The position numbers were made by a program, and so were the translations under genes. From contig CANLEH010000002.1 in NCBI GenBank assembly GCA_947489665.1, forward strand, positions 186,001-250,000: a stretch of DNA of 64,000 bases, written 5' to 3'. This document shows positions 1 through 7,606 of this stretch, one piece after another. The notes below the pieces were generated by a model. The model had not been told where the DNA came from. It did not search any database and saw nothing but the letters and a program-made list of their open reading frames with translations. How positions within the stretch are numbered: position 1 is the first letter of the stretch; each line of letters begins with the position of its first letter. The DNA is from an uncultured Roseicyclus sp. Lineage in GTDB: Bacteria; Pseudomonadota; Alphaproteobacteria; Rhodobacterales; Rhodobacteraceae.

Positions 1-530
1 TTCATGTAGTCAATCACGCGCCCCGGCTCGATCCCGCAAGAGGCCGAGATCACGGCCTTGGCCCCCGCATCGTCGATGCGGGTCGCCAGTTCCGGCGCGG
101 CGAACCCTCCGAACACAACCGAATGCACCGCCCCGATCCGCGCACAGGCGAGCATCGCCATCACCGCTTCCGCGACCATGGGCATGTAGATGATGACGCG
201 ATCCCCCTGCCCCACGCCCATATCTTGCAACACGGCCCCGAGGGTTGCGACTTCATCCTGCAGCTCGGCATAGGTGATCTTGCGCTTGGTCTCCGTCACG
301 GGGCTGTCGTAGATCAACGCAAGCCGGTCGCCATGGCCGGCCTCCACGTGGCGATCCACAGCGTTCCAGCAGGTGTTGCAACTCGCATCGGGGAACCAGC
401 GGCCATAGACATCGGCGCTGCCATCAAAGATCACCTCAGGCGCCTTGATCCAGTCGACCCCTTTGGCGGCCTCCGCCCAGAAATCCTCCGGCGCAGCCGC
501 CCAGGCCGCGTAGGTGTCCTTGTAGCTCAT
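1..530 (-). CDS. prpE: propionyl-CoA synthetase, N-terminal part (cut by left edge)
   Basis: Reading leftward from an ATG at 530, the protein begins MSYKDTYAAW and runs off the window, leaving about 176 residues. Its order of motifs (NTCWNAVDRHVEAG, LIYDSPVT, VVFGGFAAPEL, SASCGIEPGRVI) is that of the propionyl-CoA synthetase branch of the ANL adenylate-forming enzymes. Acetyl-CoA synthetase carries different residues at the SASCGIEPG site. The enzyme activates propionate to propionyl-CoA through an acyl-adenylate. The AMP-binding P-loop and the catalytic lysine lie outside the window. The assignment to PrpE rather than Acs rests on my memory of the family. Confidence 0.85.
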   Translation of the reverse strand, partial: MSYKDTYAAWAAAPEDFWAEAAKGVDWIKAPEVIFDGSADVYGRWFPDASCNTCWNAVDRHVEAGHGDRLALIYDSPVTETKRKITYAELQDEVATLGAVLQDMGVGQGDRVIIYMPMVAEAVMAMLACARIGAVHSVVFGGFAAPELATRIDDAGAKAVISASCGIEPGRVIDYM

Positions 531-638
531 CTCGGTGTCCCTCCCGCTGCGCCGTTGCGCGTGTTCGTCAGGCATGTTGCAACCGAGGCGCGAGGGGGTC
601 AATCTGCGTTACCGCCAACTGTGACGAAAGGGACAGGC

Positions 639-1037
639 ATGACGCTTACGATGACTGCCGCAGAGATGGTCGCCGCCGCCCGCGCCCGCATTGACGAGAT
701 CGAAACAAAGGACCTGATCGCACAGTTGGATGATCCCGATCTGGTGGTGGTCGACATCCGCGACATCCGCGAACGTCAGCGCAGCGGGTTCATCCCGGGC
801 GCAGTCCATGCGCCACGTGGTATGATCGAATTCTGGGTCGACCCAGACAGCCCCTACCACAAGCCCGTCTTTGCGCAGGACGGCAAACGCTATGTCTTCC
901 ATTGCGCGTCCGGATGGCGCTCTGCCCTCACCGTGGCGACCTTGCAAGACATGGGCTTTGCGGCCGCGCATCTGCGCGAGGGTTTTTCCACCTGGGCCGA
1001 TCACGGCGGGCCTGTTGAACAGTCGGACAAGGGTTAA
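639..1037 (+). CDS. rhodanese-like sulfurtransferase
   Basis: A 132-residue single-domain rhodanese. The start at 639 is preceded by GAAAGGGA at good spacing; the frame stays open further upstream but overlaps the divergent prpE coding region. VVVDIRD near residue 45 is the usual domain entry. The active-site loop HCASGWRS supplies the catalytic cysteine (C-x-x-G-x-R pattern). These proteins move sulfane sulfur between a donor and a thiol acceptor in the cytoplasm, but nothing here shows the physiological donor. It is divergent from prpE and ends about 60 bases before aroQ. Confidence 0.85.
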   Translation: MTLTMTAAEMVAAARARIDEIETKDLIAQLDDPDLVVVDIRDIRERQRSGFIPGAVHAPRGMIEFWVDPDSPYHKPVFAQDGKRYVFHCASGWRSALTVATLQDMGFAAAHLREGFSTWADHGGPVEQSDKG

Positions 1038-1044
1038 CGACGCT

Positions 1045-1072
1045 TTGACGTGGCCCGGCACTTGATTATAGA
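1045..1072 (+). promoter_or_regulatory. candidate sigma-70 promoter for aroQ
   Basis: TTGACG at 1045-1050 is followed after 16 bases by TATAGA at 1067-1072. The pair lies 26 bases before the aroQ start and right after the rhodanese stop, so aroQ can be transcribed on its own. Confidence 0.55.
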
Positions 1073-1097
1073 GTGCGGCCAAAGGGATAGGACGAAA

Positions 1098-1529
1098 ATG
1101 AAGTTTCTGGTGCTCAATGGCCCAAACCTCAACCTTCTGGGAGAGAGGGAGCCTGAAATTTACGGCGCCAAGACGCTTGCCGATATCGAGGCCGAGTGCA
1201 CTGCCCTCGCCCGCGATTTGGGCTGTGAGATCGAGTTTCGCCAATCCAACCACGAGGGCGGCCTTGTCGATGCCCTCCACGACATTCGCCATACCCACCA
1301 GGGCGTGGTGATCAATGCGGGTGCTTACACCCATACGTCGATCGCGTTGCGGGACGCGATCAGTGGGATCGCCCTTCCCACAATAGAGCTTCATATTTCC
1401 AATACACATGCCCGCGAAGACTTCCGCCATGCCTCCATGCTTGGCGGGGTTTGCCTTGGCATTATCCAAGGTTTCGGAACCGCGGGTTACGGCCTCGCGC
1501 TTCGCGCCCTTCACACTCACCTTTCATAA
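1098..1529 (+). CDS. aroQ: type II 3-dehydroquinate dehydratase
   Basis: A 143-residue protein with the signature of small dodecameric type II dehydroquinases: LNGPNLNLLG at the N-terminus (with the flexible-loop Arg in GERE), NHEGGLVD, NAGAYTHTSIAL and HISNTHARE. It catalyses the trans-dehydration of 3-dehydroquinate to 3-dehydroshikimate in the shikimate pathway. The start at 1098 is the one that begins at the family N-terminus (MKFLVLNGPN). A longer in-frame start at 1050 would place its leader across the promoter. The luxR-family gene follows 18 bases later and may be co-transcribed. Confidence 0.95.
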   Translation: MKFLVLNGPNLNLLGEREPEIYGAKTLADIEAECTALARDLGCEIEFRQSNHEGGLVDALHDIRHTHQGVVINAGAYTHTSIALRDAISGIALPTIELHISNTHAREDFRHASMLGGVCLGIIQGFGTAGYGLALRALHTHLS

Positions 1530-1547
1530 GCGTTTAGGATCCCCTTC

Positions 1548-2351
1548 ATGAAACGCCTTCGCCCCTATTTGCAGATGACCAGCGTCGAAGACCTCTGGTC
1601 GCACCACACCAAGGTTCTTGCCTCATATGGCTTTGACCGGGTTTTCTACGGCTTCAACGCCTTCCGCGGCGCGGGTCTTTACGACAATCCCGAAGACGCA
1701 CTGCTGCTGACCAACATGCCCACCGACTACGTAGAGGCCTATGTGGATGGCGGCATGTTCCGCAACGGCGTGATGATGCGGTGGGCGATCTCGAATACCG
1801 GTGCCGCGTCGTGGCGCGATGTCTACATGTCCATGGCCCACGAAGAGCCGTCGCAAGGCGAACTGGCCATGCGTGCCCTCAATGAGCGGCATGGACTGAC
1901 GGCTGGCTACACAATCAGCTTTCCCATGGCGATCAAGAACGCCAATGCGGGCATCGGCATGGCCGTCAAAAAAGGCATGGGCCAGGACGAAGCGGATGCC
2001 ATCTGGGAAGAACATGGCGCAGATATCGAAACGATCTGCCATGTCGCCCATCTGTGCATCCTGCAACTGCCCGCAACCGGTCAGCGCAAGCTGCTGACGC
2101 CGCGCCAATCCGAGGTTCTGGAGCTTGTGGCGGACGGCAAAACCATGGCCGACATCGCGCTTCTGCTGGAACGCAACGTAGCAACAGTCGAAAAACACCT
2201 GCGCGGTGCCCGCGACGCATTGGGGGTCGAAACGACGGCCCAAGCGGTCCGCAAAGCATCGATTCTCAACCAGATTTTCCGACTCGACGACAAGGAAGAT
2301 CAGACCGCGCGCCTACCACATTTGACCGGTTCTGTCGGAGATCGACGCTAA
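1548..2351 (+). CDS. LuxR-family transcriptional regulator with autoinducer-binding-like domain (solo)
   Basis: A 267-residue protein with an N-terminal autoinducer-binding-like domain (about residues 15-170) and a C-terminal LuxR helix-turn-helix (about 183-243: LLTPRQSEVLELVADGKT, then VEKHLRGARDAL). No luxI-type synthase is in the window, so it is a solo. The pocket is unusual. The Trp/Tyr/Asp-Pro pattern of AHL-binding proteins reads Tyr61, Tyr65 and Asn73-Gly74, so the acidic residue that contacts the AHL amide is missing. It may bind a different ligand or none. It lies 18 bases after aroQ and is followed by an intrinsic terminator. Confidence 0.85.
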   Translation: MKRLRPYLQMTSVEDLWSHHTKVLASYGFDRVFYGFNAFRGAGLYDNPEDALLLTNMPTDYVEAYVDGGMFRNGVMMRWAISNTGAASWRDVYMSMAHEEPSQGELAMRALNERHGLTAGYTISFPMAIKNANAGIGMAVKKGMGQDEADAIWEEHGADIETICHVAHLCILQLPATGQRKLLTPRQSEVLELVADGKTMADIALLLERNVATVEKHLRGARDALGVETTAQAVRKASILNQIFRLDDKEDQTARLPHLTGSVGDRR

Positions 2352-2375
2352 ACCTGTCCTTTTCGACAGGTTTTT
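2351..2375 (+). terminator. intrinsic terminator after the luxR-family gene
   Basis: AACCTGTC (2351-2358) pairs perfectly with GACAGGTT (2365-2372) around a 6-base loop, and the 3' arm runs into TTTTT (2371-2375). The stem begins at the last base of the luxR-family stop codon. Confidence 0.75.
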
Positions 2376-2479
2376 GACCGAATGGTAAGGGAATCCCCAT
2401 CTATCCCGAAGGGTTCTCTTTTGGCATTCTGATGCTGTTCCGTGAGTGATGGCAATTACGGCCAGGAACATCGGGCCCG

Positions 2480-2713
2480 CGTGGCGGCATTCTCCCGCCA
2501 CCGGGTCCACCCAAAGGTCGCACCTCGTGGCCTGAGGGGCTCGAAGCGGGCGGCGTTTATTTTTCGACGCCCGATATCCGCTTCGGGGAAACGGACTGCC
2601 TTTTGTCCCTTGGGCAGCCCGATTTGACGAACCGGCGCACTATCCCTTGTCCCTCGCGCCGGGTGTTCACTGAAGAAGCGGCGTTGCCTATGTCCCTGGG
2701 CAACGCCGTTTTT
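2480..2713 (+). ncRNA. candidate small RNA with three evenly spaced TGTCCCT-loop hairpins
   Basis: The 455 bases between the luxR-family gene and the ECF operon hold no convincing gene but a chain of stem-loops ending in a strong terminator. Two 5' hairpins have stems 2481-2487/2495-2501 and 2543-2549/2578-2584. Then come three hairpins whose loops all contain TGTCCCT: stem 2596-2600/2613-2617 (motif 2604-2610), stem 2632-2638/2656-2662 (motif 2648-2654) and stem 2679-2688/2699-2708 (motif 2691-2697). The motifs are 44 and 43 bases apart. The last stem is followed by a T-run, so the transcript is on the plus strand. I see no clear promoter, and the 5' end is a guess. The pyrimidine-rich loops could pair with AGGGA-type ribosome binding sites. 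I do not recognise the family. Confidence 0.55.
2679..2713 (+). terminator. strong intrinsic terminator (third hairpin of the small-RNA candidate)
   Basis: A 10-bp perfect stem (2679-2688 with 2699-2708), a 10-base loop, then TTTTT at 2709-2713. It lies 300 bases past the previous gene's own terminator and 94 bases before the next gene, so it must serve a separate transcript. Confidence 0.85.
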
Positions 2714-2806
2714 CTTTGTCTGTGCACATCCTGTCCCGAAAAAGCGCAGCCTTGAAGTAAACCGATCCGTGCTTCCGTGACATGTATGGTCATGAAAGGG
2801 CTGACC

Positions 2807-3181
2807 ATGACCGAGACGGACAAAGACATTGAAACGCTGAACCGGCTGTTTGGGGAAGCGCGGGCAGATTACCAGGCGCTGCGCCATCATGCAGTGCCGC
2901 CGCCCCTTACAGTGGTGCCGCAAGCCAAGCCCCGCCCCGTGCACCGGGTGCTAGCCATTGCGGCAGGCGTCGCCGCACTTGGTGTGACCGGCCTTGTGCT
3001 GTTGAGCCTCAATCAACCCGACACACCGCCGGGCCACCGTCTGATCGCCGCGCCGCAAGCCATGCCCGACGCCCCGTCGGGCCGCCCGCAATTCACCGGC
3101 AGCCCCCGCCCGACGCTGTCCTTTTCTCGCATGACGTTCGATTTCACGCTGCCGCAACGCCCCGACGGATCGAGCGGATGA
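2807..3181 (+). CDS. small single-pass membrane protein upstream of an ECF sigma gene (possible anti-sigma)
   Basis: A 124-residue protein starting MTETDKDIETLNRLFGEARAD. The start at 2807 has GAAAGGG seven bases upstream; earlier in-frame ATGs at 2777-2792 lack this. A charged, helical N-terminal half of about 45 residues is followed by one membrane segment (AIAAGVAALGVTGLVLLSL, about residues 52-70) and a proline-rich tail. No zinc-binding His-x3-Cys-x2-Cys motif is visible. Its stop overlaps the sigma-factor start by 4 bases. Position and topology suggest it may hold the sigma factor at the membrane. That is inference from context, not from a recognised domain. Confidence 0.6.
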   Translation: MTETDKDIETLNRLFGEARADYQALRHHAVPPPLTVVPQAKPRPVHRVLAIAAGVAALGVTGLVLLSLNQPDTPPGHRLIAAPQAMPDAPSGRPQFTGSPRPTLSFSRMTFDFTLPQRPDGSSG

Positions 3182-3753
3182 ACGCGGCCCCGCCCTCAGA
3201 TGCGGATTGGGGCCTGATGGCGCGCGCCGCACAGGACCAATTGGCCCTGTCGCAGCTCTACGACCGACACCGTCACTACGTGTTCCGGCTCGCCTGGGGC
3301 ATCTTGGGCGAAGACGCCGCCGCAGATGATGTGGTGCAAGAGGTTTTCCTGCGCCTTCACGATGGGCGTTTAAAGGCGCAGCCGCGCGCGAAATTCACCA
3401 CATGGCTTTACGGCGTCGTAATCAACGTTGCCCGCGAACAGGCCCGTAAACGCCGCCGCTTCTGGGGCGCGGCTCAGGCGGATGAAGTGCTCAGCACCCA
3501 CGCTGATGAACAGGCGGACCCCGCCCGCCTTGACCGGCTGCGCGATCTGGGGCGCGCGCTCGCCACACTACCGATCCGGCAACGCGAAGTCGTCCTTCTG
3601 CGTTTTCTCGAAGGCTTCGACACCGCAGAGACCGCCGAAATTCTCGGATGTCGCCAAGGCACCGTGAAGGCCCATCTCCACCGGGCCACCCGCAAACTGC
3701 AAACCGAATTCCAATCCCCGCCCGCACTCACCCATAAGGAGACTACCCAGTGA
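3178..3753 (+). CDS. ECF-type RNA polymerase sigma factor
   Basis: A 191-residue sigma-70 family protein with only regions 2 and 4. Region 2 (about residues 20-92) contains LYDRHRHYVFRLAWGILG, DDVVQEVFLRLH and FTTWLYGVVINVARE. Region 4 (about 118-172) contains LATLPIRQREVVLLRFLEGF and GCRQGTVKAHLHRATRKL. It would direct polymerase to a small regulon. The ATG overlaps the upstream membrane-protein stop, and the gene's own stop overlaps the next start, so the three genes are translationally coupled. Its subgroup is not clear, because the partner is not a classical zinc anti-sigma factor. Confidence 0.9.
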   Translation: MNAAPPSDADWGLMARAAQDQLALSQLYDRHRHYVFRLAWGILGEDAAADDVVQEVFLRLHDGRLKAQPRAKFTTWLYGVVINVAREQARKRRRFWGAAQADEVLSTHADEQADPARLDRLRDLGRALATLPIRQREVVLLRFLEGFDTAETAEILGCRQGTVKAHLHRATRKLQTEFQSPPALTHKETTQ

Positions 3754-4130
3754 AACACATGTTTATCGCAAGCGTCCTCAGCGTGACGGCTCTATTTGCC
3801 CCGGTGCATAACGCACAGGCGCAAGAGGCCGAGTATGAGATGATCGGCCTCTTCCAATCCTATCTCGACCTGGCCGAGCAATTTGTGGACTTCACTACCG
3901 AGCAGGAGGCGACGGTTTTCCTCGCTATCGAAGGTGTTGCTGAAATCTACGAAGAACGTGGCGAGCTGGCTGCAGCCATCCCGGTCCTGCAAGAGGCGCT
4001 GGCCCAATACCCCGATGATCTGGCCGTGCGCAACATCATCCGCTTCAAACTGCGCGACCTCTATCGCGACACCGGTCAGGCGGATCTGGCGCTGGCGGAA
4101 CTGCAAGCCATTATCGAGGAAAACAGCTAG
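3750..4130 (+). CDS. exported tetratricopeptide-type protein
   Basis: A 126-residue protein read from GTG at 3750, with AAGGAG eight bases upstream and a 4-base overlap with the sigma gene. An N-terminal signal peptide (MKHMFIASVLSVTALFAPV, then NAQAQ) precedes a short helical repeat region: AEIYEERGELAAAIPVLQEAL followed by LRDLYRDTGQADLALAELQ, the alternating pattern of two TPR units. It should be periplasmic and bind another protein. As third gene of the ECF operon it may be a sensor partner or an output of the system. Confidence 0.65.
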   Translation: MKHMFIASVLSVTALFAPVHNAQAQEAEYEMIGLFQSYLDLAEQFVDFTTEQEATVFLAIEGVAEIYEERGELAAAIPVLQEALAQYPDDLAVRNIIRFKLRDLYRDTGQADLALAELQAIIEENS

Positions 4131-4143
4131 TCCCGATGCAATG

Positions 4144-4177
4144 AAAACGGGGCAGAGGATCCATCCCCTGCCCCGTT
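4144..4177 (-). terminator. intrinsic terminator between the ECF operon and tsf
   Basis: AACGGGGCAG (4146-4155) pairs with CTGCCCCGTT (4168-4177). On the minus strand the stem runs into TTTT (complement of 4144-4147), so it terminates rpsB-tsf. The symmetric stem could also slow the converging ECF operon transcript. Confidence 0.75.
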
Positions 4178-4202
4178 ACTGTCCCACGCTCGTGGTTCGA
4201 AA

Positions 4203-5078
4203 TTAGCCCTTGGCCGCTTTCGCCACTTCTTCCGCGAAGTTCTCTTCTTTCTTCTCGATGCCTTCACCGACTTCGAGGCGAACAAAACCGGTGATCTCAG
4301 CGCCGGCTTCTTTTGCAGCATCACCAACCGTCAAGTCAGGGTTCACCACGAACGACTGGTTCACCAGCGTGACCTCGGCCATATACTTCTTCATACGGCC
4401 CACGATCATCTTTTCGATCACCTGCTCGGGCTTGCCGCTTTCGCGAGCAATGTCCATCTGGACCTGCTTTTCCTTCTCGACCACGGCAGGGTCCAGATCG
4501 TCCTCAGACAGCGAGGCAGGGTTCACGGCGGCGACGTGCATCGCAACCTGCTTGGCAAAGCCCGCATCACCACCCTTGGTGGCCACCAGAACGCCAATCT
4601 TGCCCATGCCATCAGCGGCCGCATTGTGGACGTATGCCACAACCTGATCGCCTTCCAGCTTGGCCATCCGGCGCACGGACATGTTCTCACCGATCACGGC
4701 AACGGCGTCTGTGACGGTCTGCTCGACCGATTTGCCGCCCATATCCGCCGCTTTCAGCGCGTCCACATCGTCCACGCCCATGGCCACACCGGCAATGCCG
4801 GACACCATCTTTTGGAAGTCGGCGTTCTTGCCCACGAAGTCGGTCTCGGAGTTCACCTCAACCGCAACGCCCGTGCCACCATCAACGGCGACGGCAACAA
4901 GGCCCTCAGCCGCGGTGCGACCCGACTTCTTGGCGGCCTTTGCAAGGCCCTTGGTGCGCAGCCAGTCAACGGCAGCTTCCATGTCGCCATCGGTTTCGGT
5001 CAGCGCCTTCTTGGCGTCCATCATGCCTGCGCCTGTTGTGTCGCGCAGCTCTTTCACCATGCTTGCGGTGATTGCCAT
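4203..5078 (-). CDS. tsf: elongation factor Ts
   Basis: A 291-residue EF-Ts. The N-terminal UBA-like region ([19 protein letters not shown], then [16 protein letters not shown]) and the core TDFVGKN motif are intact. It recharges EF-Tu by displacing GDP. It follows rpsB on the minus strand after an 86-base spacer that contains a long hairpin, the usual rpsB-tsf arrangement. A plus-strand convergent terminator follows it. Confidence 0.97.
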   Translation of the reverse strand: MAITASMVKELRDTTGAGMMDAKKALTETDGDMEAAVDWLRTKGLAKAAKKSGRTAAEGLVAVAVDGGTGVAVEVNSETDFVGKNADFQKMVSGIAGVAMGVDDVDALKAADMGGKSVEQTVTDAVAVIGENMSVRRMAKLEGDQVVAYVHNAAADGMGKIGVLVATKGGDAGFAKQVAMHVAAVNPASLSEDDLDPAVVEKEKQVQMDIARESGKPEQVIEKMIVGRMKKYMAEVTLVNQSFVVNPDLTVGDAAKEAGAEITGFVRLEVGEGIEKKEENFAEEVAKAAKG

Positions 5079-5105
5079 GTCATGTCTCCTGAAATGGGGA
5101 ATGTC

Positions 5106-5139
5106 GGGTCGGGGCCCGTTTCAAACGGCGCCCCGACCC
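5106..5139 (-). promoter_or_regulatory. long intercistronic stem-loop between rpsB and tsf
   Basis: GGGTCGGGGC (5106-5115) pairs perfectly with GCCCCGACCC (5130-5139), and an inner CCGTT/AACGG stem (5116-5120/5124-5128) extends it, leaving almost no loop. There is no T-run on either strand, so it is more likely an mRNA processing or stability element setting the S2:EF-Ts ratio than a full terminator. Confidence 0.55.
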
Positions 5140-5164
5140 TCATGTCAGTCCTGTCGCGAAAGGC

Positions 5165-5983
5165 TTAGCCTTCTGCGGGCGTCTCTTCAGCGGCGGGCGC
5201 TTCTTCGGCTGCGGCCTCGGCGGGCGCTTCTTCGCTCAGCGCTTCTTCTACAGTGCCTTCTTCCAACGCACCCAGATCGACACCGGCGGTCTCCATCTGC
5301 GTGGTCATGCCGTCAAGCGCCGCACGGGAAACGAGGTCGCAGTAAAGCGCAATTGCGCGGGCCGCGTCGTCGTTGCCGGGGATGATGTAATCCACGCCGT
5401 CGGGCGAGCAGTTGGTATCGACCACGGCCACAACCGGGATACCCAGCTTCTTGGCTTCGGCAATCGCCAGGTCTTCCTTGTTGACGTCGATCACGAAGAT
5501 CAGGTCCGGCAGACCGCCCATTTCGCGGATCCCACCAAGCGAGGCCTGCAGCTTCGCCTGATCCCGTTCCATGCCCAGACGCTCTTTTTTCGTCAGGCCC
5601 TCAACGCCGTCTTCCATCTTGGCGTCGATGTCCTTCAGACGCTGGATCGAGTTGGAAACTGTCTTCCAGTTCGTCAGCGTGCCACCCAGCCAGCGGTGGT
5701 TCATGTAATACTGCGCGCAACGCTCTGCGGCGTCGGCGATCGGCTTTTGCGCCTGACGCTTGGTGCCCACGAACAGGATGCGGCCACCTTTGGCGACGGT
5801 TTCGCGCACGGCGATCAACGCCTGCTCCAGCATCGGATGCGTTTGCGTCAGGTCGAGAATGTGAATGCCGTTGCGGTCACCATAGATGAACTCGCCCATA
5901 CGGGGGTTCCAGCGTTGGGTCTGGTGGCCGAAGTGAACGCCAGCTTCAAGAAGCTGCCGCATGGAGAAATCAGGAAGCGCCAT
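5165..5983 (-). CDS. rpsB: 30S ribosomal protein S2
   Basis: A 272-residue S2 starting [20 protein letters not shown] at 5983, with GGAAAAGGA upstream. The family motifs [40 protein letters not shown] and [19 protein letters not shown] are all present. The last 40 or so residues are an alanine/glutamate-rich acidic tail, longer than in E. coli S2 but common in alphaproteobacteria. An in-frame extension upstream to 6208 is open, but it covers the promoter and leader and has no family similarity. Confidence 0.97.
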   Translation of the reverse strand: MALPDFSMRQLLEAGVHFGHQTQRWNPRMGEFIYGDRNGIHILDLTQTHPMLEQALIAVRETVAKGGRILFVGTKRQAQKPIADAAERCAQYYMNHRWLGGTLTNWKTVSNSIQRLKDIDAKMEDGVEGLTKKERLGMERDQAKLQASLGGIREMGGLPDLIFVIDVNKEDLAIAEAKKLGIPVVAVVDTNCSPDGVDYIIPGNDDAARAIALYCDLVSRAALDGMTTQMETAGVDLGALEEGTVEEALSEEAPAEAAAEEAPAAEETPAEG

Positions 5984-6102
5984 GCTTGTTTTCCTTTTCC
6001 GGTTTGAACCTGAGCGAGGGATCAGAGGCGGATGCCTCAACCGGTGGACCGTACGGGGATGTCTCCCGCCGCATGGCCCGCCCTCGCCTGTGAAGTGCGC
6101 GC

Positions 6103-6131
6103 GACTTAGGGGGTTTTCAGTGCGCGTGCAA
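6103..6131 (-). promoter_or_regulatory. candidate rpsB promoter and long leader
   Basis: On the minus strand TTGCAC (complement of 6126-6131) is followed after 17 bases by TAAGTC (complement of 6103-6108). Transcription starting just downstream would give a 5' leader of about 110 bases before the rpsB ATG, enough for autogenous control by S2. The rest of the gene-free stretch 5984-6343 holds nothing else I can name. Confidence 0.5.
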
Positions 6132-6343
6132 GAGAAAATACCGATCGCGCCCTGCATGTTCTGCGCGAAACTTCGGATTTGCCCAGTGAGCTTCCAAAGT
6201 AAGTTCACGGGGCATTGGGCGCTCCTGAATTTTCGAGCAAATTCGGTGATTTGAAGACCGCAAACCGTATGTTTCTATCCAAAGTCGCCGCGTTGCCGGA
6301 CCGGCTCCTAGATCACTACAAGAAAGTGGCAGACGTTCGCCCG

Positions 6344-7402
6344 TCATCCAACTTGGGTTTTGCTGCTGATCCGATTGGGGTCAAACGCAACCAGATGTGC
6401 ACCAGCCGCCACTGCGCGTTGACCAGATGATCCGCCCAGGCATGGGCGCGCGGCCTGCATCCTATGCTCGGTTTGCCCATTGTTCGTGCTCGCTACAACA
6501 CGTTCGACCTCCACCAACTCTCGGGCTGAAAGCCAACGGTATCCCTGTGGTCCGGGAAGAAAGCTTTCAACCGCAAGGCCGGAGGCGTCGATGACCTCAT
6601 GCTGTGCAAATAGAAGGGTGTTGTACTCGACCTCGCGTCGACCGCGCATGTAGCGGATGCCGTTTGATCCGACAAAGGCCTTGGCCGGCGCCAATATCTC
6701 CTGTCCGTGAGGAGTACGCAAAAGCAATCGATGCTGCGGGGACACGATGACCTGCCTTCGCATAATCCCGTTTTGCAGGATGGTCGGCGGAACGAGGATC
6801 GGCAACGTGTTGCGCGATTTCTGATCGACCCGGACGATGCGCCGCCCAATCCAGAGGACGGGACGAAGCCCATGATCCATGGTCAGAACAAGGTCGCCCA
6901 CGCGCACTTGCCCGATTGGGATTTCGCCCTTCGCAGTTGTGATGACAGTGTCCGATGAAAGGCACACATATGCGTGTTGATATTCCGTTTCGGCGCTTTG
7001 GTCCGAGGTGTAGAATTGGGGCGAATTGCCTTGGTTGAAATTGTCGAAATACCAGGTCTCAAGATCGAAGCCCGGGGTCCAGACGATCTGTTCCAGATCG
7101 CCGTCTTGATTGACCCCCTCAAAGACAACCGCATGCCCGCCCCCGGGCAAGGCGTCCGATCGGATCACGACCGCATCTTCGAACGTGCCGCCCTTCCCAC
7201 CCCCACCATTGCCATAGACCAGGTCGTACGTGTCTCCGACACTGAACGTTCCCGGCGACGGATCCCCGTCGTTGGCCGTGATGATCAGACCAGTCGACGA
7301 GGTTGGCGGATAGTCGAACGTGCTCGTGCCCGGACCACTATTGACGTTTGATCCAGTTGCGACGGCGAATTCATTGTCACTCGCATTAATGGTGAAGGTC
7401 AT
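6344..7402 (-). CDS. Hint (intein/hedgehog-type) domain protein
   Basis: A 352-residue protein. The start at 7402 has GGAGA six bases upstream; a longer open frame to 7480 lacks family-like sequence. Residues 1-145 are a glycine-, asparagine- and aspartate-rich region without a signal peptide. A Hint_2-type module follows: CLSSDTVITTAKGEIPIGQV with the first Cys as candidate nucleophile, VGDLVLTMDHGLRPVLWIG, and the SPQHRLLL block with its conserved His. Such proteins are common in Rhodobacterales and thought to self-process, and some are secreted without a Sec signal. I see no downstream domain that would be spliced, so cleavage rather than splicing is the likelier outcome. Confidence 0.75.
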   Translation of the reverse strand: MTFTINASDNEFAVATGSNVNSGPGTSTFDYPPTSSTGLIITANDGDPSPGTFSVGDTYDLVYGNGGGGKGGTFEDAVVIRSDALPGGGHAVVFEGVNQDGDLEQIVWTPGFDLETWYFDNFNQGNSPQFYTSDQSAETEYQHAYVCLSSDTVITTAKGEIPIGQVRVGDLVLTMDHGLRPVLWIGRRIVRVDQKSRNTLPILVPPTILQNGIMRRQVIVSPQHRLLLRTPHGQEILAPAKAFVGSNGIRYMRGRREVEYNTLLFAQHEVIDASGLAVESFLPGPQGYRWLSARELVEVERVVASTNNGQTEHRMQAARPCLGGSSGQRAVAAGAHLVAFDPNRISSKTQVG

Positions 7403-7538
7403 GGCTTGTCTCCAACGTGGCACGCACGCTGCGCGAAAAACCCTAAAAAATGCCAAAGCGGCTGCGTTTGAACCCTGCAAACAAGCGCGAAACTCTATTC
7501 GAATTGTGCTTTCACCCGTTTTGAGAAGCGCAACCCGC

Positions 7539-7552
7539 CTTGACCCAAATCA
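7539..7552. promoter_or_regulatory. FnrL/Crp-Fnr-type box upstream of ppk2
   Basis: TTGAC-CCAA-ATCAA matches the alphaproteobacterial FnrL consensus TTGAT-N4-ATCAA at nine of ten arm positions. It is centred about 60 bases before the ppk2 start and suggests control by oxygen. Confidence 0.6.
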
Positions 7553-7606
7553 ACGACAGAAAACCACAGGCGCCTTAAGGCGATGCCAACGGAACAGGAG
7601 GGCCCG

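Noticed and set aside
123-638. In-frame upstream extension of the rhodanese gene (about 172 codons)
   Set aside because: It lies antisense over the prpE coding region, has no rhodanese-family similarity, and a good ribosome binding site precedes 639.
2400-2713. 6S RNA as identity of the three-hairpin region
   Set aside because: The central bubble and closing sequences expected of 6S RNA were not found, and the gene neighbours (zapA or folate cyclo-ligase) are absent.
2592-2713. CsrB/RsmZ-like RNA on the minus strand (AGGGA in the loops)
   Set aside because: The T-run follows the last hairpin on the plus strand, so transcription in the other direction has no matching terminator.
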